The notes under the pieces: generated by a model
The model's database searches: none
What the model was told of the DNA's origin: nothing
Seen by the model: only the letters and a program-made list of their open reading frames with translations
Assembly (NCBI GenBank): GCA_944384655.1
Contig: CALWUF010000035.1
Location: 96,098 to 160,097, forward strand
Direction of reading: 5' to 3'
DNA length: 64,000 nt
Source of the DNA: an uncultured Butyricicoccus sp.
GTDB taxonomy: Bacteria; Bacillota; Clostridia; Oscillospirales; Butyricicoccaceae
Position numbers and translations under genes: made by a program
Shown: one piece after another, positions 19,236 to 29,683 of the stretch
Numbering within the stretch: the first letter of the stretch is position 1
Layout: each line of letters opens with the position of its first letter

Positions 19236-19274
19236 ATACCCTGCAGTCGGACGGCTGTGGGGTATTTCCTGTTT
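19236..19274 (+). terminator. Probable terminator after ribF
   Basis: ATACCCTGCAG pairs with CTGTGGGGTAT (two internal mismatches), followed by a broken T-rich tract. Weak by sequence but well placed at the operon end. Confidence 0.5.
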
Positions 19275-19341
19275 TGCGATAAAAAAGCGCAAAAAAGGTG
19301 GACAAATATACAGGTTTTTCGTGTTTTGATGCAAAACTTGC

Positions 19342-19370
19342 TTGAAATAGACGTGAAAATAGCCTATTAT
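19342..19370 (+). promoter_or_regulatory. Promoter of trmL-degV
   Basis: TTGAAA (19342-19347) and TATTAT (19365-19370) with a 17-bp spacer, about 57 bp before trmL. Confidence 0.7.
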
Positions 19371-19426
19371 TATTACATGGCAGATGCGGCTGTATGCGCA
19401 CTGCACCAGATAGAAAGGGAATAACT

Positions 19427-19912
19427 ATGCTTGGCATTGTTTTGGTAGAGCCGGAGATTCCGCAAAACACCGGCAACATTGCACGTACCTGTGCGGTCAC
19501 GGGTTGTGCACTGCATTTGGTTGGACCGCTTGGGTTTCAAATTACAGACAGACAGCTCAAACGCGCGGGATTGGATTACTGGCATCTGCTCGATGTGCAT
19601 TATTACGATTCATTGGATGAATTTTGGGAGAAAAATCCCGGCGGCACCTATTTTTATGCCACCAGCAAGGGAGCACAACGGTATACGGACGTCACCTATC
19701 CGCCGGATGCATATCTGCTGTTTGGAAAAGAGACAAAAGGGTTGCCGGAAGCCATGCTGGCGGAACATCCGGAGCGCTGTGTACGCATTCCAATGCGTGA
19801 GGGGGCGCGATGCCTGAATTTGTCCAACAGTGCGGCAGTGTTGGTTTATGAAGCGCTGAGGCAGAATGAGTTTGAAGGGCTGGTCAGTGCAGGACCGTTT
19901 TTTGAAGAGTGA
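19427..19912 (+). CDS. trmL: tRNA (cytidine/uridine-34-2'-O)-methyltransferase TrmL
   Basis: A 161-residue SPOUT-fold methyltransferase that methylates the wobble ribose of certain leucine tRNAs. The knot motifs are clear: VEPEIPQNTGNIARTCAVTG, LLFGKETKGLPE and MREGARCLNLSNSAAVLVYE. The ATG at 19427 starts MLGIVLVEPEIP as in relatives and follows an AAAGGGA site; the frame upstream is spurious. It is 13 bp before degV and has its own promoter. Confidence 0.93.
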   Translation: MLGIVLVEPEIPQNTGNIARTCAVTGCALHLVGPLGFQITDRQLKRAGLDYWHLLDVHYYDSLDEFWEKNPGGTYFYATSKGAQRYTDVTYPPDAYLLFGKETKGLPEAMLAEHPERCVRIPMREGARCLNLSNSAAVLVYEALRQNEFEGLVSAGPFFEE

Positions 19913-19925
19913 AAGGTAGCACAAA

Positions 19926-20798
19926 ATGGAAAAAATTTGCATTTTTACAGATTCGACATCCGATCTGCCGCGCGAACAGGCGGAGCGCTGGCAGATTGAC
20001 ATTGTCCCCATTCAAATTCAGGCAAATGGGAAGACGTATCGTGAATATTATGACATCACGCCGCAGGAATACTGGCAACTCCTGATGGAGAGTGAGGAAA
20101 TCCCGCAGACATCACAGATCAAAATGGAAGACTTGATGGCGCAGTATAAAAAGGCGAAAGCCGAAGGTTGTACGCATTGTGTCGGCGTCATCATCAATGC
20201 CGCAGGCTCGGGATCATATCAGACAGCGAATATTGTCCGTGACATGTTTTATGAGGAATACGGGCAAGATATGGTGATCGAATTGATCGATTCGGAGAGC
20301 TATACCTATATGTACGGCAATGTCGTTATTGAGGGCGCAAAGCTGCGTGAGGCAGGTGCATCGTTTGAGGAAATTGTCCGCACCATGCGCCACAGCATCC
20401 GGTGTATGGAGGCATATCTCGGCGTGTACAGCCTGCGTCATCTCAAAAAAAGCGGTCGCATTTCCGGCGGCGCAGCATTTGTCGGTGAAGCGCTTGGTCT
20501 GCGCCCGATTTCACTCGTGCGCGCGGGTCTGGTCGATGTGTGTGCAAAGGTGCGCGGCGACAAAAATGTCGTGCCCAAAATCGTTGAGTTGGCGAAAAAA
20601 GAAGCGGTCGATCCCGCGGGACAAACAGCATATGTCGTGTATGCGGCTGTGCCGGAAGAACAGATTGCACTGGCAGAAAAACTGATGCTGGAAGCAGGGT
20701 TTGGCGCTGTCGAGCGGTATCCGATCGGCATGGCGGTGACGACAAATGCCGGTCCACAGTCGATTGCCGTCATTTTCCGCGGCAAGAAACGCGGCTGA
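19926..20798 (+). CDS. DegV family fatty acid-binding protein
   Basis: A 290-residue DegV/EDD-fold protein. Family members such as FakB bind fatty acids for phosphorylation by FakA. Visible signatures are the N-terminal FTDSTSDLPREQAERWQIDI, the ETSQ-like PQTSQIKMEDLMAQYKKA, and the central LRHLKKSGRISGGAAFVGEA. It forms an operon with trmL. No fakA gene is seen in the window, so its exact partner is unknown. Confidence 0.9.
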   Translation: MEKICIFTDSTSDLPREQAERWQIDIVPIQIQANGKTYREYYDITPQEYWQLLMESEEIPQTSQIKMEDLMAQYKKAKAEGCTHCVGVIINAAGSGSYQTANIVRDMFYEEYGQDMVIELIDSESYTYMYGNVVIEGAKLREAGASFEEIVRTMRHSIRCMEAYLGVYSLRHLKKSGRISGGAAFVGEALGLRPISLVRAGLVDVCAKVRGDKNVVPKIVELAKKEAVDPAGQTAYVVYAAVPEEQIALAEKLMLEAGFGAVERYPIGMAVTTNAGPQSIAVIFRGKKRG

Positions 20799-20813
20799 TT
20801 CGCTATTTTGCTG

Positions 20814-20840
20814 AAAAAATCGCCGAATTGGGCATTTTTT
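20814..20840 (+). terminator. Terminator-like stem-loop after degV
   Basis: AAAAAT plus GCC pair with GGC plus ATTTTT around a GAATTG loop, with one bulged base. Moderate terminator just upstream of the pgk promoter. Confidence 0.55.
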
Positions 20841-20852
20841 AACAAAAGCATC

Positions 20853-20881
20853 TTGAAAACTACGCCGTGAGACGGTATAAT
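20853..20881 (+). promoter_or_regulatory. Promoter of the pgk-tpiA-gpmI-eno operon
   Basis: TTGAAA (20853-20858) and TATAAT (20876-20881), 17-bp spacer, about 80 bp upstream of pgk. A near-consensus, strong promoter, as expected for glycolysis. Confidence 0.85.
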
Positions 20882-20959
20882 TTTTGGGTGGAAACGCGCA
20901 TATTTGCCGATTTCCACGTATGACAGTACGTTGTTCCAGTTAATAAGGAGTGTTATACA

Positions 20960-22165
20960 ATGGACTACAATAAGAAGAGTGTCGTAGATATCGACGTAAA
21001 AGGCAAGAAGGTACTTCTGCGCTGCGATTTCAACGTCCCGATGGCGAAGGATGGAAGCGGTGTCATCACCGATGACAAGCGCATCCATGCGGCGCTGCCC
21101 ACCATCCAGTATCTGCTGGACAATGGCGCGGCAGTTATCGCATGCTCGCATATGGGCAAGCCGAAGGGCGAGTGGAAGCCGGAGCTTTCCATGGCGCCGG
21201 TTGCAGCACGCCTGAGCGAGCTGCTGGGTAAGGAAGTCATCCTTGCAAAGGATATCGTCGGTGAAGACGCAAAGGCAAAAGCAGAGGCTCTCCAGCCGGG
21301 TCAGATCCTGTTGCTTGAGAACCTGCGCTATGACAACGGCGAAACCAAGAACGATCCGGCATTTGCAAAGGCTCTGGCTGATCTGGCTGGCGAAGGCGGC
21401 GTCTATGTTTCCGACGCATTCGGTACCGTACACCGCGCACATGCATCCACCGCAGGCGTTGCCGCATATCTGCCGGCAGTTTCCGGTTTCCTGATCCAGA
21501 AGGAACTGGAGATCATCGGCGGCGCACTGGCAGCGCCGAAGCGCCCGCTGGTTGCCATTCTGGGCGGTTCCAAGGTTTCGTCTAAGATCGGCGTAATCAA
21601 CAACCTTCTTGAGATCGCAAATACCATCATCATCGGCGGCGGTATGGCATACACCTTCTCTGCTGCACAGGGCGGCAAAATTGGTGATTCCCTGCTGGAA
21701 GAAGACTGGAAGGGCTATGCGCTTGAGATGATTGAAAAGGCAAACGCAAAGGGCGTCAAGCTGTTGCTGCCGGTTGACACTGTCATCGCGGACAAGTTCG
21801 CACCGGATGCAGACAGCAAGGTTGTCGCTTCCGGCGAGATCCCGGACGGTTGGCAGGGTCTGGACATCGGTCCGAAGACGGTCGAGGCATATTGTGATGC
21901 AGTCGCTGACGCAGGTACGGTCATCTGGAATGGTCCGATGGGCGTATTCGAGTTCGAGAAGTTTGCAGTTGGTACCAAGGCTGTTGCTGAGGCGCTGAGC
22001 AAGACGGATGCCATCACCATCATTGGCGGCGGCGATTCCGCAGCGGCTGTCCAGCAGTTGGGCTATGCCGACAAGATGACGCATATTTCCACGGGCGGCG
22101 GCGCTTCGCTGGAGTTCATGGAAGGTAAGGTTCTTCCGGGCATCGCGTGCCTCGAAGATAAGTAA
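20960..22165 (+). CDS. pgk: Phosphoglycerate kinase
   Basis: A 401-residue glycolytic kinase converting 1,3-bisphosphoglycerate and ADP into 3-phosphoglycerate and ATP. The substrate-binding N-domain has [15 protein letters not shown] and [16 protein letters not shown]; the nucleotide domain has [30 protein letters not shown] and the C-terminal [17 protein letters not shown] lies upstream of the ATG. First gene of a pgk-tpiA-gpmI-eno run; gap, often upstream of pgk, is not here. Confidence 0.98.
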   Translation: MDYNKKSVVDIDVKGKKVLLRCDFNVPMAKDGSGVITDDKRIHAALPTIQYLLDNGAAVIACSHMGKPKGEWKPELSMAPVAARLSELLGKEVILAKDIVGEDAKAKAEALQPGQILLLENLRYDNGETKNDPAFAKALADLAGEGGVYVSDAFGTVHRAHASTAGVAAYLPAVSGFLIQKELEIIGGALAAPKRPLVAILGGSKVSSKIGVINNLLEIANTIIIGGGMAYTFSAAQGGKIGDSLLEEDWKGYALEMIEKANAKGVKLLLPVDTVIADKFAPDADSKVVASGEIPDGWQGLDIGPKTVEAYCDAVADAGTVIWNGPMGVFEFEKFAVGTKAVAEALSKTDAITIIGGGDSAAAVQQLGYADKMTHISTGGGASLEFMEGKVLPGIACLEDK

Positions 22166-22180
22166 ATTTTCGTTCAGTCC

Positions 22181-22207
22181 GTCCCTGCGGCTGTGCGCCG
22201 CAGGGAC
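22181..22207 (+). other. Perfect 11-bp stem-loop between pgk and tpiA
   Basis: GTCCCTGCGGC pairs with GCCGCAGGGAC around a TGTGC loop. No U-run follows. It could protect pgk mRNA 3' ends or mark a processing site (inference). Confidence 0.6.
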
Positions 22208-22278
22208 GCTGAGACATAAAAGGTTTCGGCATACCCTGCCGATCAAACAAGGATTTTTCTAGGAAGGGGAAAACCAAT

Positions 22279-23049
22279 ATGAATCGCAGATATCGCAAGA
22301 CTATTATCGCTGGTAACTGGAAGATGAACATGACCCCGAGCCAGGCAAAGGCTCTGATCGAAGAGCTGAAGCCGCTGGTCAGCAAGGTCAAGTGGTGTGA
22401 GATGGTACTGTGTGTACCGTACGTAGACATCCCGACCGCTGTCAAGGCTGCAAAGGGTTCTAAAATTGCCATCGGCGCACAGAACATGCACTTTGAACCG
22501 AAGGGCGCGTACACAGGTGAAGTTTCCGCTGACATGCTGAAAGAATGCGGCGTGAAGTATGTGATTATCGGCCATTCCGAGCGCCGTCAGTATTTCGCAG
22601 AGACCGATGAGACCGTCAATAAGAAGGTCAAGGTTGCATTGGAAAACGGCTTCCGTCCGATCGTTTGTGTGGGTGAGTCCCTAGACGAGCGTGAACAGGA
22701 TATCTGGTCTGAAGTCGTCCGCAAGCAGGTCAAGTGTGCCATGCAGGGCGTATCCGTTGACGATGTCAAGAAGGTTGTCATCGCTTACGAGCCGATCTGG
22801 GCGATTGGTACCGGCAAAACCGCTACCGCAGATCAGGCAAATGAAGTTTGCGGCGCAATCCGCGACTGCCTGAGAGAGCTGTATGGCGCGCGCGCTGCAC
22901 GTGCCATCACCATCCAGTATGGCGGTTCCATGAATGCAAAGAATGCAGCAGAACTGCTTTCCAAGCCGGATGTTGACGGCGGTCTGATTGGCGGCGCTTC
23001 CCTGAAGCCGAACGATTTCTTCGCAATCATCGAGGCAGCAAACCAGTAA
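22279..23049 (+). CDS. tpiA: Triosephosphate isomerase
   Basis: A 256-residue TIM barrel interconverting dihydroxyacetone phosphate and glyceraldehyde 3-phosphate. Catalytic residues are in [11 protein letters not shown] (Lys), [16 protein letters not shown] (His) and [17 protein letters not shown] (Glu); the phosphate-binding [12 protein letters not shown] and [14 protein letters not shown] follow. AGGAAGG lies upstream of the ATG. Flanked on both sides by stem-loops. Confidence 0.98.
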   Translation: MNRRYRKTIIAGNWKMNMTPSQAKALIEELKPLVSKVKWCEMVLCVPYVDIPTAVKAAKGSKIAIGAQNMHFEPKGAYTGEVSADMLKECGVKYVIIGHSERRQYFAETDETVNKKVKVALENGFRPIVCVGESLDEREQDIWSEVVRKQVKCAMQGVSVDDVKKVVIAYEPIWAIGTGKTATADQANEVCGAIRDCLRELYGARAARAITIQYGGSMNAKNAAELLSKPDVDGGLIGGASLKPNDFFAIIEAANQ

Positions 23050-23064
23050 TTCAACTGCACATTT

Positions 23065-23105
23065 CATCGGCGGGCTGTTTCATCTGTTTGAGCGGTCCGC
23101 CGATG
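23065..23105 (+). other. Stem-loop between tpiA and gpmI
   Basis: CATCGGCGG pairs with CCGCCGATG around a 23-nt loop; a second small stem (GCACGG 23115-23120 with CCGTGC 23145-23150) follows. No U-run follows either stem, so these are probably processing or stability elements. Confidence 0.45.
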
Positions 23106-23178
23106 CACGTTTCCGCACGGTAGAATTGACTTCCCCTTCCCATGCCGTGCGACGGAATTTTTAGAAACGAGGTTAATT

Positions 23179-24693
23179 ATGAAAAAACCGTTAATACTCA
23201 TTATTATGGACGGCTTTGGTCTGCGCGAAAGCGATATGGGCAATGCAATCCATGCTGCAAATCATCCGAACCTGACCCGCCTGTTTGCGGAAAATCCGAC
23301 CACTCAGCTCGGTGCTTCCGGTCTGGATGTCGGTCTGCCGGACGGTCAGATGGGCAACAGTGAGGTCGGTCACACCAACATCGGCGCAGGCCGCGTTGTA
23401 TACCAGGAGCTGACCCGCATTTCCAAGGCGATCAGGGAAGGTACGTTTTTTGAAAATGAAGCATTCCTCGGCGCAGTGGACAACTGCAAAAAACATGACA
23501 GTGCGCTGCACATCTATGGTTTGATGAGCGATGGCGGTGTACACTCCCATATCGAGCATATTTTTGGTCTGGTTGACCTGGCGAAGAAGAACGGTCTGAC
23601 CAAGGTCTTTGTGCATTGCTTTATGGATGGCCGTGACGTACCGCCGACTTCTGGCATCGATTTTGTCCGCCAGATGAAGGAGAAGCTGGACGAGGTCGGT
23701 GTGGGCAAAATCGCCACCATTGAGGGACGTTACTATGCGATGGATCGTGACAATCGGTTTGAACGCGTTTCCAAGGCATATGCCGCTATGGTATACGGTG
23801 AAGGTGAATTCAATCCGGATCCGGTTGCCGCTATGCAGGCATCTTATGACGCAGGTGTAACCGATGAGTTTGTTGTCCCGGTTGTGACTGCAAAGGATGC
23901 ACAGATTCGGGAGAATGACTCCATTATCTTTGCAAACTTCCGCCCGGATCGTGCACGTGAAATTACCCGCACCTTTGTCGATCCGGAATTCTCCGGCTTT
24001 GAGCGCCGCAATGGCTGCTTCCCGGTCTACTATGTTTGCATGACGCAGTATGATGCGACCATGCCGAATGTCCATGTGGCATTTAAGCCGGAGTCGTTGA
24101 CCAATACATTTGGTCAGTATATTGCGGATCAGGGTCTGACGCAGCTTCGCATTGCCGAGACGGAAAAGTATGCGCATGTCACGTTCTTCTTTAATGGCGG
24201 CGTCGAAGCGCCGTATACCAATGAATCGCGCGATTTGATCGCCTCGCCGAAAGTTGCGACGTATGACCTTCAGCCGGAGATGAGCGCATATAAAGTGTGC
24301 GACAAGGTTGTTGAGGAAATCAAGAGCGGTAAATTTGACGTCATCATCCTCAACTATGCGAACTGTGACATGGTCGGTCATACCGGTGTATTTGACGCCG
24401 CAGTGAAGGCGGTTGAAGCCGTTGATACCTGTGTGGGCAGAACGGTGGACGCCATTCTTGAGATGGGCGGCGTCGCCATGATTACGGCTGACCACGGCAA
24501 TGCAGATCAGATGCTGGAAGAGGACGGTGTTTCCCCGTTCACCGCACATTCGTGCAATCCGGTACCGTTCTGTGTGGTCGGATATCCGTGCACACTGCAC
24601 GAGGGGCGTCTGGCGGATATTGCGCCGACAATGCTTCAGGTTCTCGGTCTGCCTCAGCCGGCTGAGATGGATGGCAAGTCCCTGATGGATTGA
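23179..24693 (+). CDS. gpmI: 2,3-bisphosphoglycerate-independent phosphoglycerate mutase
   Basis: A 504-residue metal-dependent mutase of the alkaline phosphatase superfamily, converting 3- to 2-phosphoglycerate. Metal and active-site blocks are visible: LILIIMDGFGLRESDMGNA, LPDGQMGNSEVGHTNIGAGR (catalytic Ser), VHCFMDGRDVPP, FRPDRAREITR and MITADHGNADQM. It follows tpiA and is followed by a terminator before eno. Confidence 0.97.
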   Translation: MKKPLILIIMDGFGLRESDMGNAIHAANHPNLTRLFAENPTTQLGASGLDVGLPDGQMGNSEVGHTNIGAGRVVYQELTRISKAIREGTFFENEAFLGAVDNCKKHDSALHIYGLMSDGGVHSHIEHIFGLVDLAKKNGLTKVFVHCFMDGRDVPPTSGIDFVRQMKEKLDEVGVGKIATIEGRYYAMDRDNRFERVSKAYAAMVYGEGEFNPDPVAAMQASYDAGVTDEFVVPVVTAKDAQIRENDSIIFANFRPDRAREITRTFVDPEFSGFERRNGCFPVYYVCMTQYDATMPNVHVAFKPESLTNTFGQYIADQGLTQLRIAETEKYAHVTFFFNGGVEAPYTNESRDLIASPKVATYDLQPEMSAYKVCDKVVEEIKSGKFDVIILNYANCDMVGHTGVFDAAVKAVEAVDTCVGRTVDAILEMGGVAMITADHGNADQMLEEDGVSPFTAHSCNPVPFCVVGYPCTLHEGRLADIAPTMLQVLGLPQPAEMDGKSLMD

Positions 24694-24705
24694 TGTCCAT
24701 TTTGA

Positions 24706-26118
<1,413 letters not shown>

Positions 26119-26130
26119 CGGCAATAAAAA

Positions 26131-26157
26131 AGCAGGCGGACCGTTTGGTCTGCCTGC
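26131..26157. terminator. Shared terminator between eno and the FUSC gene
   Basis: AGCAGGCGGACC pairs with GGTCTGCCTGC around a GTTT loop. On the minus strand it is followed by six Ts, so it mainly serves the minus-strand gene; it also lies right after eno. Confidence 0.8.
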
Positions 26158-26162
26158 AAAAC

Positions 26163-27083
26163 TCAAAGTTCGAGCATCATAGTCAGATATTCGTTGGAAT
26201 CGAGGAACATTTTGAGGTAGTAATTCAAAACCACCGAGTCTTCCGGTGCACAAACACCGTCGAGAATCGTTTCCGTTTTGCCCTCTTCACGTGTCAATCC
26301 GAGCGCTTCGATGCGCGCAAGGTTTTCCGCCGATGGGCTTGGCATGGTGTCAATACAGCAGATACCGATGAGTGCGTCACGCATTTTCCACAGCAATTGC
26401 TGGCAGCCGCGCAGATGGGCGACTTCCGATTTTTTGAGTGATTTGTTCATGCGTTCGTCGAGCAGTATACTCACATTGCGGTCAAGGTCGTTGATGTGCG
26501 CCCGCAGATCGCGCAGATCAGGGATGCGCCCGCGCAGCACACGCTGTTCCAACAGTGGGAGCATGGCCTTTTGGGCTTTGATAATACTGTCCTTGGTGTG
26601 TGCCGCGCCACTGTATGGGCGGATCAGCATGTTGACTGCGAGTGCAATGGCTGTACCGATCACGGTATCACGGAACCGCAGCAGACCATACATGGGATTG
26701 CTGGTTGAAAGCATATCAGTCAAACAGCAGCAGAATACGACACAGGCCAGGTTGGTTGTAGAGGCGGGGATATGCAACATGTTGCATGCGACAATCATGA
26801 TGACAACACCGATTGCACAGCCGATTGCCAGATGTCCGGAAAAGACCACTGTAAATGCAATGGCAAGCAGTGCACCGATAAAATTGCCAACGGTCAGATT
26901 GCGTGCGCCTCTAAATGAAGCGGTAATGGAGGACTCCATTGCCCCGAGCGCACCGATGGCGAGAAATGGCGGATATTCACTTTTGATGGCATAGCCGGTC
27001 AAAAGGGAGAGACCGACAGCAAGCGCGGTTTTCAATGTGCGCATGCCGATATGGAATGGAAATTTTTTTTTCGTTATAGTCAT
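26163..27083 (-). CDS. FUSC/aromatic acid exporter-type membrane protein
   Basis: A 306-residue protein with about five or six hydrophobic segments over the first 150 residues, then a soluble helical C-terminal half. The N-terminal MRTLKTALAVGLSLLTGYAI and the GVVIMIVACNMLHIP and RFRDTVIGTAIALAVNMLI blocks fit the ArAE/FUSC (DUF939-like) family, proposed efflux proteins for aromatic acids or other organic anions. It has its own minus-strand promoter (27130-27157). The substrate is unknown. Confidence 0.8.
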   Translation of the reverse strand: MTITKKKFPFHIGMRTLKTALAVGLSLLTGYAIKSEYPPFLAIGALGAMESSITASFRGARNLTVGNFIGALLAIAFTVVFSGHLAIGCAIGVVIMIVACNMLHIPASTTNLACVVFCCCLTDMLSTSNPMYGLLRFRDTVIGTAIALAVNMLIRPYSGAAHTKDSIIKAQKAMLPLLEQRVLRGRIPDLRDLRAHINDLDRNVSILLDERMNKSLKKSEVAHLRGCQQLLWKMRDALIGICCIDTMPSPSAENLARIEALGLTREEGKTETILDGVCAPEDSVVLNYYLKMFLDSNEYLTMMLEL

Positions 27084-27129
27084 CTTTTGTCACCTGATAT
27101 TCTCATAAAAAACACTCCAAACTTGGCTC

Positions 27130-27157
27130 ATTATAACATATTGATAGCATTCGTCAA
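27130..27157 (-). promoter_or_regulatory. Promoter of the FUSC-type gene
   Basis: Read on the minus strand: TTGACG (27152-27157), 16-bp spacer, TATAAT (27130-27135), about 45 bp before the gene. Confidence 0.7.
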
Positions 27158-27248
27158 TCAGCAAATGTGCCAATCATCGCATTCTTGGTGTATTTGCTGT
27201 GAAAATAGCAGAAACTGCAAGATGAATTGGGAATATTTTATGGAAAGA

Positions 27249-27278
27249 TTGACAGATTGAAAGAATTTGTGGTAACAT
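27249..27278 (+). promoter_or_regulatory. Promoter of the small membrane-protein gene
   Basis: TTGACA (27249-27254) and TAACAT (27273-27278) with an 18-bp spacer; other -10 choices nearby are possible. Confidence 0.5.
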
Positions 27279-27390
27279 ATAACTATTATAGAACAAAGAT
27301 GTGTTCGCAACCTTGTCGTGTTTTGCCGGTGAGGAGTATATCAGATGATTACCCGCGGAGTACCGCGGCGACGAGAGGGAGTTTTTCGCA

Positions 27391-27792
27391 ATGAAAGCCA
27401 AAAAGACTGAAAACAAGAGAAAGATTGGCATCGGCGTTGCCGCTGCCGGCGCCGTCGCCGGTGCTGTAGTAGCAGGCGTTGCGGCATATCGCCGCAGCAA
27501 GAGTGAGCAGGTGTATCATGAGGCGGAGCTCAAGGCAATGAGTGAGCTGGATGATATGAATGCAGAGAATGAAAATGCATGTGAATCCTGCGAATGTGCA
27601 GATGAATGCGCTGCAAGCGGGGAGACCTGCGAGACTGCTGAAGAGCAGATGAGCATGATGGAAGATATGGAAGAAACTGCTCAAGAGCCGCAAGAAGAAG
27701 CTGATGCTGAGACCCCAGAGGAAGCTCCTGTTGAGGAACCCGCTGTGGAGGAAGCCGATGAGATAAAAGCTTCCGATTCTGACGAGGACTAA
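27391..27792 (+). CDS. Small membrane-anchored acidic protein with Cys cluster (unknown function)
   Basis: I do not recognise this 133-residue protein. It has a basic N-terminus, one hydrophobic Gly/Ala/Val segment (residues about 13-32), then a short basic stretch, which suggests a membrane anchor with the rest in the cytoplasm. Residues about 66-81 hold five Cys (CESCECADECAASGETC region), and the last 60 residues are Glu-rich (EEAPVEEPAVEEADE). AGGGAG precedes the ATG, and it has its own promoter and terminator. It may be metal-binding, but that is a guess. Confidence 0.7.
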   Translation: MKAKKTENKRKIGIGVAAAGAVAGAVVAGVAAYRRSKSEQVYHEAELKAMSELDDMNAENENACESCECADECAASGETCETAEEQMSMMEDMEETAQEPQEEADAETPEEAPVEEPAVEEADEIKASDSDED

Positions 27793-27810
27793 TTCCCGTA
27801 AACAAATCCG

Positions 27811-27848
27811 GGCGGGGCACGCGTGCGCGGCGCTCCGCCTGCTTTTTA
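27811..27848 (+). terminator. Terminator after the small membrane-protein gene
   Basis: GGCGGGGC pairs with GCTCCGCC (one G-U) around a GC-rich loop, followed by CTTTTT. Confidence 0.7.
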
Positions 27849-27885
27849 TGCAAAAATATTTTTTCCTGAGGAGTAAAAACTACGT

Positions 27886-28755
27886 ATGAGATATGAAGGC
27901 CGCGTATTTCGTCCGCCGAGTGAAGCCTATAGCCTGATCGTACAGGTGACCGTCGGGTGCAGCCACAACCGGTGCACATTTTGTGATATGTACAAGGAGA
28001 AACAATTCCATTTGCGCAAGCTGGAGGATGTACTCGAAGATTTTCTGTTGGCGCGCCGCGCATACAACCATATTGAACGCATTTTTCTCGCGGATGGCGA
28101 TGCGCTCATGCGGCGGACAGAGGACCTTGCCATTATTTTGCAGCATATCCGCGATACCATTCCAGAGTGCAGGCGTGTGACCAGTTATGGTTCACCCAAA
28201 AGTATTTTGACCAAAACGCCGGAACAGCTTGCTCTGTTGCATGCACTCGGTCTGGATATGATCTATTTGGGATTGGAATCTGGCTGTGACGATGTGCTGA
28301 CGCATGTGAACAAAGGCGCCACAGTAGATGAAATCGTCCATGCGGGACAGATGGTGAAAGATGCAGGTATGAAATTGTCCGTTACCGCAATCAATGGTCT
28401 CGGCGGTACGGAATTGTGGCGTGAGCATGCGCTGGGTACGGCCGATGCATTTACCCGTATGAAACCGGATTATATCGGCTTGTTGACGTTGATGTTTGAA
28501 GGTGGTACACCGCTGCAAAAGGAATGGGAAGCTGGAACCTTTCAATTGCTCACTGCGCCACAGGTGGCACAGGAAACATTGCTGATGCTTGAACATATCG
28601 ACTCCGAAGGCAGTATTTTCCGCTCCAATCATGCATCCAATTACCTTTCGCTCAAAGGTACGCTCAATCGTGACCGCGATATGCTGTGCGACACGCTGCG
28701 CCGTGCGCTCGACGGTGAACTGGGGTATAAGAGTGAATATTATCGTGCGCTGTGA
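27886..28755 (+). CDS. Radical SAM protein of unknown substrate
   Basis: A 289-residue radical SAM enzyme. The 4Fe-4S motif is GCSHNRCTFCDMYKEK near residue 24: Cys spacing CX4CX2C rather than the classical CX3CX2C, a spacing I associate with one clostridial family of this kind. Further features are FLADGDALMRR (SAM ribose-like motif), YLGLESGCDDVL and VTAINGLGG. GAGGAG lies upstream of the ATG. It stands alone between terminators, so no pathway can be assigned. Confidence 0.85.
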   Translation: MRYEGRVFRPPSEAYSLIVQVTVGCSHNRCTFCDMYKEKQFHLRKLEDVLEDFLLARRAYNHIERIFLADGDALMRRTEDLAIILQHIRDTIPECRRVTSYGSPKSILTKTPEQLALLHALGLDMIYLGLESGCDDVLTHVNKGATVDEIVHAGQMVKDAGMKLSVTAINGLGGTELWREHALGTADAFTRMKPDYIGLLTLMFEGGTPLQKEWEAGTFQLLTAPQVAQETLLMLEHIDSEGSIFRSNHASNYLSLKGTLNRDRDMLCDTLRRALDGELGYKSEYYRAL

Positions 28756-28891
28756 GAATAGCTTTGTGTACAGAATAGCAAATTTATAAAAAAGCTCATG
28801 TTTTATCCATTCAAAAGGGAAGAGAATACTTTTTTGGTGAAAAATTTAAGAATATGACAAAAAACTTTACAAACAATTCACGGTTTTGCCG

Positions 28892-28920
28892 TTTTCATTG
28901 TGCGCAGAGTATGGTACACT
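28892..28920 (+). promoter_or_regulatory. Possible promoter of the zinc phospholipase-like gene
   Basis: TTTTCA (28892-28897) and TACACT (28915-28920), 17-bp spacer, 28 bp before the ATG. The -35 is weak. Confidence 0.4.
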
Positions 28921-28948
28921 GAAAACAACAAAGAGAGGAGTGATGCCG

Positions 28949-29572
28949 ATGGATTCAGTGTCCCATACGACGGTGGCGCATTACCTGCTGGACTACGTGG
29001 AAAAGACTGATGGCATTTCGTTCGATAAAAAGGCATTCGTTTTTGGCAACTTGAAACCGGATCTGAAGGGCGAATATTTGACCAAGCGGCATTATCCGTC
29101 CATCATGTTTGAAGAAGTGATGCAGCGCATCCGCGATTTTGCATCCAAATTTCGTATTTGTGAAACCAATGGCGCAAAGCTCAGTGAGGAGCTTGGTGTA
29201 ATTTGCCATTATATTACAGATTTCTTTAGTTTTCCCCATAACGATGATATCTATAAACATGGATTGTTTGCCCATTATGTATACGAAAAACGCACGAGCC
29301 TGACGATTTCCAAGCGAATTAACGAAACCAAATTTCATGGCTGGGTGAAGCCTGTGTTAGCGGATATCCCGCAGACGCCAGAAGCCCTGATTGCTTCCAT
29401 TACGGAACAGCATCGGAGCTATGTCGCACAGCCGGAACATAGTATCAGCAATGATGTATTCCACATTTGCCGCATTCTGACAATCGTAGTGATGTCGATG
29501 ATCCGTATCACCTGCAATGTTTTTGCAGATCTGCCCTTTGGAGCATCGATGCCAATTGCGCAACCGGCGTAA
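28949..29572 (+). CDS. Zinc-dependent phospholipase C-like protein
   Basis: A 207-residue protein of the zinc-dependent phospholipase C/S1-P1-type fold. Probable ligands are in SHTTVAHYLLD, VFGNLKPDLKG, GVICHYITDFFSFPHN and the HYVYEKR region. There is no signal peptide, so it is probably cytoplasmic and not a secreted toxin; the substrate is unknown. ATG 28949 is 8 bp after AGAGGAG; ATG 28943 would be too close. A second, larger relative is at 45886-46803 on the minus strand. Confidence 0.75.
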   Translation: MDSVSHTTVAHYLLDYVEKTDGISFDKKAFVFGNLKPDLKGEYLTKRHYPSIMFEEVMQRIRDFASKFRICETNGAKLSEELGVICHYITDFFSFPHNDDIYKHGLFAHYVYEKRTSLTISKRINETKFHGWVKPVLADIPQTPEALIASITEQHRSYVAQPEHSISNDVFHICRILTIVVMSMIRITCNVFADLPFGASMPIAQPA

Positions 29573-29581
29573 CAAATCTGC

Positions 29582-29616
29582 ATCCGCCCTTCCAGCAGTG
29601 GGGTGGATTTTTTTTT
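29582..29616 (+). terminator. Terminator after the zinc phospholipase-like gene
   Basis: ATCCGCCC pairs with GGGTGGAT (one G-U) and is followed by nine Ts. Strong. Confidence 0.85.
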
Positions 29617-29640
29617 GCCATAAATTGCGGTGAAAACCGA

Positions 29641-29669
29641 TTGACATTGGCGTAAAAAAGGCGTATGCT
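29641..29669 (+). promoter_or_regulatory. Promoter of the DUF134-NifX gene
   Basis: TTGACA (29641-29646) and TATGCT (29664-29669) with a 17-bp spacer; the likely transcript start is near 29676. Confidence 0.75.
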
Positions 29670-29683
29670 ATAAGAGCAATAAA

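Larger units (their letters stand above)
27084..27390. other. Divergent intergenic region
   Basis: This 307-bp AT-rich region separates the FUSC gene (minus) from the small membrane-protein gene (plus). I see one promoter in each direction and a small GC stem (GCGGAGTACCGC near 27356) before the plus-strand ribosome site. A 69-codon open frame at 27051-27260 crosses the FUSC promoter and start and is not convincing. Confidence 0.5.

Noticed and set aside
20438..22246. A 602-codon minus-strand open frame
   Set aside because: It is antisense to degV and pgk and has no similarity, start signal or promoter.
27051..27260. A 69-codon plus-strand open frame
   Set aside because: It crosses the start and promoter of the FUSC gene and has no ribosome site.
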